Assembly (NCBI GenBank): GCA_012514125.1
Contig: JAAZAW010000131.1
Span: 1-17,730, forward strand
Direction: 5' to 3'
DNA length: 17,730 nt
Source of the DNA: Phycisphaerae bacterium
Lineage (GTDB): Bacteria; Planctomycetota; Phycisphaerae; JAAYCJ01
Below are positions 1 to 5,848 of the stretch, one piece after another. The position numbers were made by a program, and so were the translations under genes. The notes beneath the pieces were generated by a model. The model had not been told where the DNA came from, searched no databases, and saw only the letters and a program-made list of their open reading frames with translations. The stretch's first letter is position 1. The number at the start of each line of letters is the position of its first letter.

Positions 1-1
1 C

Positions 2-211
2 AGCCGTTCGGAGTGGGGCCGCAAGTGGAACGAACGGATCTTCACGGTGGTGGGCACGTGCCGCAAGCAGGGCCGTTCCGCATGGCAATTCCTTCAGCAG
101 GCCATCCATGCCCACTATTTTCATAAATCCCCCCCCTTCGCTCTTACCCCACGGAGCCTGAACGGTTACAGAAATCTCACCAGCGATTGGAAAAAAGAAT
201 TTTATCAATAG
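2..211 (+). CDS. IS66-type transposase, C-terminal fragment (cut by window start)
   Basis: Frame 2 is open from the window edge to a TAG at 209-211 and gives the last 69 residues of a protein. The stretch beginning SRSEWGRKWNERIFTVVGTC and continuing CRKQGRSAWQFLQ resembles the conserved C-terminal end of IS66-family (DDE) transposases, in which a serine-rich turn is followed by a helix with TVV-TCR-QGR and a -FL-QA- helix. The DDE catalytic core would lie upstream, outside the window, so activity cannot be judged. The extra tail after the A-H-Y-F-H segment is longer than I would expect. I saw no clear terminal inverted repeat of the insertion sequence in the 115 bases before the helicase gene. 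The family call is from memory of the motif. It is converging with the helicase gene on the other strand. Confidence 0.65.
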   Translation, partial: SRSEWGRKWNERIFTVVGTCRKQGRSAWQFLQQAIHAHYFHKSPPFALTPRSLNGYRNLTSDWKKEFYQ

Positions 212-326
212 CAAACAGACCGCAGCTGCATCCTTCAGCCAAACCAGACAATAATAGGAAAAACTCCACCTTCCGAACCTTTTCACCCCTTAATTGCGAA
301 AAGCGGAACTGCCCCCCCTCAACTTC

Positions 327-1547
327 TCACACAGGCTTACTTGCCGCACGACTCGCCGGACGCCTGCCCCTGCGAGAATTTCCAGATCGGCTTCTGCCTC
401 GTCTCGATGACGAAGACCTCGACTGCCCTTGTCCCAGATTCGGAGCCTCACCAATCCACACAGGCTCAATCTTATTGGACCGAACCACCGACTCCAGCGT
501 TCGAATATCGCGATGCGTCACCAGCGACAATGCCACGCCTTCACGCCCCATTCGACCCGCTCGCCCCGTCCGGTGCGTATAGTTCTCCTTGAACAACGGA
601 AAATCGTAATTGATCACATGGCTCACATGACTAAAATCCAACCCCCGGCCGGCAATGTCCGTCGCAATCATAAGTTGAATGTCTTTATTACGAAAACGTC
701 GAAAAATCGACGTCCGCGTTGACTGCTCCAGCCCACCATGAATAAATTCTATCGAGCGATATTCTTTCCGAAGACTATCCATCAGTTTCTCGCCGCCATG
801 ACGCGAATTACAGAAAATAATCGCCTGCCGAACATCACCATTGTCCAAATACGACATCAACGTCCTGAGCCGATCTCGCGGCTCGACATAACGAAATGTA
901 TGAATCAAACTTTGCGGCGCCACCTGATCCCGATTGAGCTTGATATGAACCGGATCCTTCAAAAACTGACTCGCCAACTGGGCCACCTTCTCCGGCATCG
1001 TCGCAGAAAACAACAACGTCTGATGCTCATGCACTATGCACGAAACAATAAACCGAATATCGTCGATAAATCCCATCTTCAACATCTCGTCCGCTTCGTC
1101 CAGCACCAGCGTCCGAACATTCGACAACGTCAACGGCGTATTATAAAGAAAATCAATCAACCGACCAGGCGTCGCCACCAGAATATGAACACCATGATCG
1201 AGCTTGGCCTTTTGAATCTCCATCGAATACCCACCATAAATGGCAAAAGGAGCTACCTGGGTATATTTGGCAATCTTGGCAATTTCACCCACATACTGCA
1301 ACGCCAACTCACGCGTCGGTACAATAATCAACGCCTGAATGGCATTCTGCGTCGGATCGACCATCTGAATCATCGGCAATGCGCAAGCCGCCGTCTTGCC
1401 CGAACCCGTCTCCGCCTGACCCAAAAGATCCCTGCCCTCAAGGATATGCGGCAATGTCTGCTCCTGAATCGGCGTCAGATCGATATAACCCATTTCTCGT
1501 ATCGCGTCTTGTATTTCGGGAATTAACTTCAGTTCTTCAAATTTCAT
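327..1547 (-). CDS. DEAD-box ATP-dependent RNA helicase (RhlE-like)
   Basis: A 406-residue cytoplasmic RNA helicase that would unwind RNA duplexes in ribosome assembly, mRNA decay or cold adaptation. The full motif set is visible: Q motif (GYIDLTPIQ, about 20-28), Walker A AETGSGKT (45-52), PTRELALQ (77-84), TPGRLIDF (126-133), DEAD (150-153), SAT (181-183), ATDIAGRGLDF (295-305) and HRTGRAGR (325-332). The two RecA-like domains end near residue 365 and are followed by a basic Arg/Ser/Gly-rich tail (about 374-406), typical of RhlE-type enzymes that hold RNA through a disordered tail. I chose the ATG at 1547 (MKFEEL) over the in-frame ATG at 1568 because a purine-rich AGAAGA lies just before it and family members start at this point. 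It is transcribed alone, divergently from the carboxypeptidase gene. Confidence 0.93.
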   Translation of the reverse strand: MKFEELKLIPEIQDAIREMGYIDLTPIQEQTLPHILEGRDLLGQAETGSGKTAACALPMIQMVDPTQNAIQALIIVPTRELALQYVGEIAKIAKYTQVAPFAIYGGYSMEIQKAKLDHGVHILVATPGRLIDFLYNTPLTLSNVRTLVLDEADEMLKMGFIDDIRFIVSCIVHEHQTLLFSATMPEKVAQLASQFLKDPVHIKLNRDQVAPQSLIHTFRYVEPRDRLRTLMSYLDNGDVRQAIIFCNSRHGGEKLMDSLRKEYRSIEFIHGGLEQSTRTSIFRRFRNKDIQLMIATDIAGRGLDFSHVSHVINYDFPLFKENYTHRTGRAGRMGREGVALSLVTHRDIRTLESVVRSNKIEPVWIGEAPNLGQGQSRSSSSRRGRSRSGNSRRGRRPASRAASKPV

Positions 1548-1698
1548 CTTCGTTCTTCTATAATCCATTCATCGACATCGTAATCCATTCCCGACCGCCA
1601 GGCCAAAAATTCAACTACAACATCGACTTCATATTAAATAAAATCAGGCATCCTGCAAATGTTGGAGTCATCGAACCAACCTTTGGAAAGCTACCCCA

Positions 1699-1718
1699 CA
1701 GGAAGCTTAAACTTCCTG
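1699..1718. promoter_or_regulatory. Inverted repeat in helicase leader region
   Basis: CAGGAAG and CTTCCTG are perfect 7-bp arms around CTTAAA. On the minus strand it lies about 150 nt ahead of the helicase start, so it could be a hairpin in the mRNA leader or an operator. There is no T-run directly after it in either direction, which argues against an intrinsic terminator. Function is unknown. Confidence 0.3.
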
Positions 1719-1805
1719 AATATTTTATTATATACTAATTCCACCAAAAAGAATATAAAAATCCTTCCGCCGGCTAATCCTTAAATAAAACTCTTTTATT
1801 CGAAG

Positions 1806-1824
1806 ATAATTTACGTAAAATTAT
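1806..1824. promoter_or_regulatory. Palindrome, core TTTACGTAAA, possible operator
   Basis: The 19-bp site has arms ATAAT and ATTAT around the perfect 10-bp palindrome TTTACGTAAA (1810-1819). It lies between two divergently transcribed genes, where an operator would be expected. No binding protein can be named from the sequence; the GntR-type regulator encoded at 3621 is one candidate by proximity only. Confidence 0.3.
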
Positions 1825-1843
1825 GGAAGTTGTAAAATCTTAT

Positions 1844-1970
1844 TAATACGGATTTGATCTAATATATGCGCGGCTCAAAACAAAAAAACCTTATAGGGTA
1901 GAAAAACCTGAAAAATAAGGAAACAACGATATTGACGCTCCCGCGCAAGAAGTAAATGGAAATAGTATAA
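1844..1970 (-). repeat. Dispersed ~127-bp repeat element, copy A
   Basis: The reverse complement of this stretch aligns end to end with 4508-4633 with about 15 mismatches and two small gaps (about 85% identity by eye). Shared landmarks are TTATACTATTTCCA at one end, CTTGCGCGGG, AATATCGTTG, TTATTTTTCAGGTT, ATAAGGTTTTTTTG, GCCGCG and ATCAAA..CGTATTA at the other end. Read on the plus strand it can fold: GCGCGG (1868-1873) pairs with CCGCGC (1941-1946), and inside that CCTTAT (1889-1894) pairs with ATAAGG (1915-1920), capped by a GGGT/ACCT stem. It ends 12 bp before the carboxypeptidase start codon, so it would be part of that mRNA leader. It could be a miniature transposable element, a structured RNA element, or both. 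Confidence 0.75.
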
Positions 1971-1982
1971 GGGGTTATTATT

Positions 1983-3506
1983 ATGAAACAAAACTATCAA
2001 CATCATTTCTGGGCAATAGCTTTCCTGATCATCCTGTCACCCGGATTTTCCGCCAACCTCCAGGCAGAGAAAAAAACACCGGCGTCCAGGCCCGCGACTC
2101 CAAACGAAAAAACAGTCACCACAAAACATTCCATCACCATCGGTGACCAAAAAATCGACTATACCGCAACCGCAGGCTACCTGATTCTCGACGACAACGC
2201 CGGAAAACCCCAGGCGAACATCTTTTTCGTCGCTTATAAAAAAATTAACTCCGACAATAAAACCTGCCGCCCCATCACCTTCGCCTTCAATGGCGGTCCC
2301 GGCGCCAGTTCCATCTGGCTGCACCTGGGCGCGATGGGACCGAAATTCGTGCCGTTCCCCAACGACGGTAAATCGCTGCCGAAACATCCGACCCTTGAGC
2401 CTAACAACTCTAGCTGGCTTGAGTTTACAGACATGGTCTTTATCGACCCCGTCAGCGCGGGCTTTAGCCGAGCCGCTCCGGGCGTGGACCCCAAAACATT
2501 TCACAACGTTCAAAACGACATCGAATCGATCGCAAAATTCATTCAATTGTACCTGAGCCGATACAGCCGCTGGCTTTGCCCGATCTACCTCGCCGGCGAA
2601 AGTTACGGCACGACCCGCGCCGCGGGTCTGGCGGAGTTTCTCCAGGACAAACTCGGCATCTATCCGAGCGGCATTGTCATGATCTCCTCCGTGCTGGACT
2701 TTCAGACGATCTTGTACATGAGAGAAAACGATCTGGCGTATGCCCTGGCTGTTCCGACATTTACAGCCACCGCCTGGTATCACAAAAAACTCTCGCCCGA
2801 ATATCAGGAAGACCTCGACGCGGCGATGGCTGAATCTGAGAAATGGACACTCACCGAGTATTGGCAGGCCTTGGCGCAGGGCGACGCGCTGGACGAGGAA
2901 ACGCGCGAAAAAATCGCCGAAAAAATGTCGCAGCTCACCGGCCTTGATAAAAGCTATATCCTGCTGAACAATTTACGCGTCGGCAGTCAGCAATTCATCA
3001 AGGAATTACTGAAAAACGAAGGTAAACTGCTGGGATTGATGGACGCGAGGGTCACCGCCTTCGACACGCGGCAGGCGGGAGAGTATCCTTCTTACGATCC
3101 GGCGTTTTTTCTGAGCATCGGCCCGCTTACCATGGCGATGAATAATTATGTTCGTAATGAGTTAGACTACGAAAACTATCTGCCTTACGAATATTTGTCG
3201 CGTATAGCTAATCGCAACTGGAATTTGCACGACGAGGGGCGCGGATTTTTGAGTACGGCGGCGAATTTGCAGCGAGCGATGACGAAAAACTCAAATCTTC
3301 GGGTATTTTTTGCCGGCGGGTATTACGATCAGACGACACCTTATTTTGCTAACCTCTATATGATCAATCACTTAGGCCTGGCTAAGCCGCTTCGGGAAAA
3401 TATTGTAGTGAACCATTACTTTTCAGGGCATCAGCTTTACACCGATTCGGCTACGCGCGAACAGCTTCAGAAAGATGTCAAGGCATTTTACGAAGCGGAT
3501 CGGTAA
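1983..3506 (+). CDS. Exported serine carboxypeptidase, peptidase family S10
   Basis: A 507-residue secreted peptidase that would remove C-terminal residues from peptides, probably in the periplasm or outside the cell. An N-terminal signal peptide is visible (charged start, then hydrophobic WAIAFLIILSPGFSA, likely cleaved near residue 28). Family S10 landmarks follow in order: FNGGPGASSIWLHLG for the oxyanion region, LAGESYGTTRAAG carrying the nucleophile Ser207, GGYYDQTTPY with the likely catalytic Asp449, and FSGHQLYTD with His483, so the Ser-Asp-His triad appears complete. Length fits the family. The distal third uses more AT-ending codons than the proximal part. It lies just downstream of repeat copy A and 114 bp before the regulator gene, with which it is bracketed by inverted repeat copies. 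The substrate cannot be told from sequence. Confidence 0.88.
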   Translation: MKQNYQHHFWAIAFLIILSPGFSANLQAEKKTPASRPATPNEKTVTTKHSITIGDQKIDYTATAGYLILDDNAGKPQANIFFVAYKKINSDNKTCRPITFAFNGGPGASSIWLHLGAMGPKFVPFPNDGKSLPKHPTLEPNNSSWLEFTDMVFIDPVSAGFSRAAPGVDPKTFHNVQNDIESIAKFIQLYLSRYSRWLCPIYLAGESYGTTRAAGLAEFLQDKLGIYPSGIVMISSVLDFQTILYMRENDLAYALAVPTFTATAWYHKKLSPEYQEDLDAAMAESEKWTLTEYWQALAQGDALDEETREKIAEKMSQLTGLDKSYILLNNLRVGSQQFIKELLKNEGKLLGLMDARVTAFDTRQAGEYPSYDPAFFLSIGPLTMAMNNYVRNELDYENYLPYEYLSRIANRNWNLHDEGRGFLSTAANLQRAMTKNSNLRVFFAGGYYDQTTPYFANLYMINHLGLAKPLRENIVVNHYFSGHQLYTDSATREQLQKDVKAFYEADR

Positions 3507-3549
3507 AGTCTAATTATCATATTATATTACAATTAGATGTCTCAAGCTG

Positions 3550-3578
3550 TTGACGGTGGCGCCGGTCTACACTATTAT
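3550..3578 (+). promoter_or_regulatory. Sigma-70-type promoter of the GntR-family gene
   Basis: TTGACG (3550-3555) is followed after exactly 17 bp by TATTAT (3573-3578), a near-consensus housekeeping promoter 43 bp ahead of the regulator start codon. The -10 box overlaps the palindrome at 3576-3595. This is the best promoter in the window. Confidence 0.6.
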
Positions 3579-3595
3579 AATATAATAATATTATA
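3576..3595. promoter_or_regulatory. Palindromic operator-like site overlapping the -10 box
   Basis: TATAATAT and ATATTATA are perfect 8-bp inverted arms around a 4-nt centre AATA. FadR-type GntR proteins bind short palindromes as dimers and commonly repress their own genes. A palindrome on the -10 box and probable start site of such a gene therefore suggests autoregulation. The assignment is by position; the low complexity of the sequence lowers confidence. Confidence 0.45.
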
Positions 3596-3620
3596 CTATA
3601 ATTAGAAAGCGAGGAATGCC

Positions 3621-4325
3621 ATGGTCACGGTAGGGAAGAAAATTCTGAGCGAACAGGTCATCGGGCAAATCAAAAACTATATTCTTGAGAACAAACTTGG
3701 TCCGGGCGACCGTTTGCCGACGGAACAGGAATTTTCGGAGCTTTTCGGGGTGAGCCGAACCAGTATTCGTGAAGCCACCAAGGCATTGAGTTTTTTGGGG
3801 ATTATTCATTCGGCGCCCCGGCAGGGTTTGACGCTGGCGAAGGTGGATATGAATAAGGCGATGGAATACTTGAGCTTCCATTTTGCGTTAAGCCATTATT
3901 CGAAGGAACAGATTTTAGAGACACGGTTTGGTTTGGAGTCAGGGACGTTATCGGAAAGCATGAAAAATATCTCGAAGGACGCGGCTTTGTTTCAAAAGCT
4001 TAACCATATTTGTGATGAGATTTTGGCGGCGAAGACGGAGGAAGACTTTGTTCGCTGGGATGCGGCGTTTCATCAGTCGCTTTTGGAGGCGAGCGGCATC
4101 GAGCCTTTAATCGCGTTTAATGAGGTTTTGCAGATTTTTTTCACGCGATTGTGTGAGGATGTTTCCCAATCGCGGTGGCAGGAAGTGAAAGCGTTGTACG
4201 GCAAGATTATTCGGGCGCTTAGAGAGAAGAATCTTGCGACGGCAGAGTTATTGCTGCGGAAACAACTTGATTATTATGTGGGAGGGAAGAAGTCGGGGGG
4301 GAGTCAAGAGAAGACAGAGGTTTGA
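3621..4325 (+). CDS. GntR/FadR-family transcriptional regulator (FCD domain)
   Basis: A 234-residue DNA-binding regulator. The N-terminal winged helix spans about residues 8-75, with the family pattern PGDRLPTEQEFSELFGVSR followed by TSIREATKALSFLG. The rest is an all-helical FCD effector domain beginning near residue 97. Of the usual FCD metal ligands, Asp147 and His151 (WDAAFHQSLLEASG) are present. The two later positions where I expect histidines appear to be Tyr193 (ALYGKIIRAL) and Gln215 (LRKQLDYY), so metal or acid binding may be altered. The start codon has GCGAGG upstream as a ribosome binding site. A promoter and palindrome precede it. Many FadR-type regulators control sugar-acid or amino-acid catabolism, but no such genes are beside it; its nearest neighbour is the carboxypeptidase, and the effector is unknown. 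Confidence 0.88.
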   Translation: MVTVGKKILSEQVIGQIKNYILENKLGPGDRLPTEQEFSELFGVSRTSIREATKALSFLGIIHSAPRQGLTLAKVDMNKAMEYLSFHFALSHYSKEQILETRFGLESGTLSESMKNISKDAALFQKLNHICDEILAAKTEEDFVRWDAAFHQSLLEASGIEPLIAFNEVLQIFFTRLCEDVSQSRWQEVKALYGKIIRALREKNLATAELLLRKQLDYYVGGKKSGGSQEKTEV

Positions 4326-4340
4326 ACCGCCAAGGAGATG

Positions 4341-4503
4341 CCTTTGATTTAAACGTGTCGTAGTTTCGGACACTGAGGAAAGTCGAAGGGTTTTTTGTTT
4401 GCTTCCACCCTGTCGCTTCGACCCATTCGACAAGCTCAGGGACCACAGGCACAGCGACCGGAATTTTGATATTTGTAATGCTACGACACGACTAAATCAA
4501 AAG
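4341..4503. repeat. 163-bp element with 23-bp inverted ends and internal REP-like doublet
   Basis: The left arm 4341-4363 and right arm 4481-4503 are inverted copies matching at 20 of 23 positions (shared TTTGATTTA and CGTGTCGTAG). Between them is an imperfect inverted doublet: CACTGAG-N5-TCGAA-GGG (4371-4390) against CCC-A-TTCGA-N4-CTCAGGG (4422-4441). Paired short palindromes of this kind, containing TTCGA..CTCAGGG, look like REP/REPIN elements moved by RAYT transposases. A broken RAYT-type gene lies at the far end of the window. No coding frame is credible here. The right arm runs directly into the dispersed element copy B. Confidence 0.6.
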
Positions 4504-4635
4504 CGTATTATACTATTTCCACTTACTGCTTGCGCGGGGGCCAATATCGTTGCACCCTTATTTTTCAGGTTCTTCTACCCGATAAGGTTTTTTTGTTTTT
4601 GCGCCGCGTATGGATTAAATCAAAAGCGTATTATA
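4490..4635 (+). repeat. Direct repeat flanking repeat copy B
   Basis: The 23 bases at 4490-4512 and 4613-4635 match at 22 of 23 positions (G-A-Y-TAAATCAAAAGCGTATTATA, Y being the difference). They lie 123 bp apart and overlap the two ends of copy B. They make copy B look like one period of a tandem unit, or an insertion flanked by duplicated ends. The second copy overlaps the hydF stop codon. Confidence 0.65.
4508..4633 (+). repeat. Dispersed ~127-bp repeat element, copy B
   Basis: Inverted counterpart of copy A at 1844-1970. On the minus strand the foldable core is kept: CGCGG pairs with CCGCG (outer stem) around CCTTAT/ATAAGG and GGGT/ACCT. The two base differences from copy A inside that inner hairpin fall in unpaired positions. 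In that orientation the element starts at the hydF stop codon (TAA, 4633-4631), so it would form the 3' end of the hydF message, whereas copy A lies in a 5' leader. Copies A and B together bracket the carboxypeptidase and regulator genes. Confidence 0.75.
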
Positions 4636-5848
4636 TGGGTTTTAGCAGGTGGGGGAACGGGGAGAGGGCGCGATGGAGGACGCCCAGGGATTTGCTGATG
4701 CACAGGCCATAGTTGGTGATGGGGACGCCGACGGATTTGGCTTGGATGATTCGGCGGAGCACCTCTCGACGATTGGTCATACATGAGCCACACTGGACGA
4801 TGAGACTGTAATCGGTAAGATTGTCGGGGAAATCCATGCCGGCTACATGATCGAAATGAAGTTCACCGCCGACGTATTGTCGGAGCCAGCGGGGGATTTT
4901 AACTCGGCCTATATCATCGGCGACGGGGTGGTGGGTGCAGGTTTCGGCGATGAGGATTTTTGAGCCTGGTTTGAGTTTATCGATGGCGTCGGCGCCCTGG
5001 ACGAAACTTTCGAGGTCGCCTTTCCAGCGAGCGAATAAAATGGAGAAGGTTGTCAGGGGGATGTTGTCTGGGACATCGGCGGCGACTTTGAGGATGACCT
5101 GGGAATCGGTGACGACGAGGTTTGGTTTGTTTTTGAGCAGGTCGAGGGTGTGGGCGAGTTCGCGTTCCTTGACGACCAGAGCGCGGGCGTCGGCATCGAG
5201 GACTTCGCGGATGGTTTGGACCTGTGGGAGGATCAGCCTGCCTTTGGGAGCTTCGAGGTCGATGGGGACGACAAGGATGACGAGGTCGCCAGGAGCGACG
5301 AGGTCGGATAAGATGCCCTGGTCGTCGAGGAAATCCTGGGGGATGACCGACGCGACGGCTTGGGTGAGTTCATCGATACCGGTTTTGTTTGTACTTGAGG
5401 CGCAGACGACGGCTTGGGTGAATTTTTTAGCGTGGTCGATATCGTTTTGGGATGGGGTCCAGAGATCGCTTTTATTGAAGACGACGACGGCTCCGATTTT
5501 TTGTGCGGTGATTTCGTTGAGGAGATTAATTTCGAAATCGGAGAGGGGTTTGTCGGTGGGGACGAGGGCGACATCGACTCGGGCGATTGTTTTTCGGCTT
5601 CGTTCGACTCGGAGGAGTCCGAGTTGTCCTTCGTCGTCCAAGCCGGCGGTATCGAGGAGGAGCACTGGGCCGAAGGGTTTCAGTTCCATGGGTTTTGCGA
5701 CGACGTCGGTGGTTGTGCCCGGGGTATCGGAGACGATGCCGACGTTTTGTCCTGTGACGGCGTTGAGGAGTGAGGTTTTACCGACGTTTCGACGTCCGAA
5801 GATTCCGATATGCAGTCGCATGCCTTTGGGTGTTTGTTCCATGTTCAT
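4631..5848 (-). CDS. hydF: [FeFe]-hydrogenase H-cluster maturation GTPase HydF
   Basis: A 405-residue GTPase and scaffold that carries the 2Fe subcluster precursor and delivers it to apo-[FeFe]-hydrogenase. Visible G motifs: P-loop GRRNVGKT (18-25), switch region PGTTTD (43-48), DTAG (66-69) and NKSD (125-128). The [4Fe-4S] site is C304-x-H306 followed 46 residues later by C353-x-x-C356, exactly the published HydF spacing. That separates it from the Era/TrmE GTPases it resembles at the N-terminus. The ATG at 5848 overlaps the aspartase stop as ATGA, so the genes are translationally coupled; a second in-frame Met follows two codons later. HydE, HydG and the hydrogenase must be encoded elsewhere. 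The stop codon lies inside a repeat sequence. Confidence 0.93.
   Translation of the reverse strand: MNMEQTPKGMRLHIGIFGRRNVGKTSLLNAVTGQNVGIVSDTPGTTTDVVAKPMELKPFGPVLLLDTAGLDDEGQLGLLRVERSRKTIARVDVALVPTDKPLSDFEINLLNEITAQKIGAVVVFNKSDLWTPSQNDIDHAKKFTQAVVCASSTNKTGIDELTQAVASVIPQDFLDDQGILSDLVAPGDLVILVVPIDLEAPKGRLILPQVQTIREVLDADARALVVKERELAHTLDLLKNKPNLVVTDSQVILKVAADVPDNIPLTTFSILFARWKGDLESFVQGADAIDKLKPGSKILIAETCTHHPVADDIGRVKIPRWLRQYVGGELHFDHVAGMDFPDNLTDYSLIVQCGSCMTNRREVLRRIIQAKSVGVPITNYGLCISKSLGVLHRALSPFPHLLKPI

Larger units (their letters stand above)
1548..1982. other. 435-bp divergent intergenic region
   Basis: AT-rich, with no credible reading frame. It holds, in order: a 7-bp perfect inverted repeat (CAGGAAG, 6-nt loop, CTTCCTG) at 1699-1718; a short AT hairpin AATAAAA/TTTTATT at 1784-1800; a palindrome with core TTTACGTAAA at 1806-1824; and the dispersed ~127-bp element at 1844-1970. 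The start of the carboxypeptidase gene lies only 12 bp beyond the element, with AAGGGG as a possible ribosome binding site at 1969-1974. No convincing -35/-10 pair was found for either flanking gene. A block TATATACTAATTCCA at 1730-1744 resembles the outer end of the dispersed element. Confidence 0.6.
3519..3606. repeat. 19-bp direct repeat flanking the regulator promoter
   Basis: The 19 bases at 3519-3537 recur at 3588-3606 with 2 mismatches (start ATATTATA, end AATTAGA), 69 bp apart. The promoter of the GntR-type gene lies between them. Paired copies around a promoter are compatible with binding sites for a dimeric repressor that loops or co-occupies DNA. They may also simply reflect the extreme AT richness here. 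Confidence 0.5.

Noticed and set aside
738..1526. 262-residue frame antisense to the DEAD-box helicase
   Set aside because: It is fully inside the helicase gene, composition is Arg/Gln/Asn biased as expected of a shadow frame, and no motif is present.
1868..1970. Copy A as a known riboswitch ahead of the carboxypeptidase
   Set aside because: The fold and conserved bases do not match any riboswitch class I can recall, and the second copy lies after a stop codon rather than in a leader; kept only as an unnamed structured repeat.
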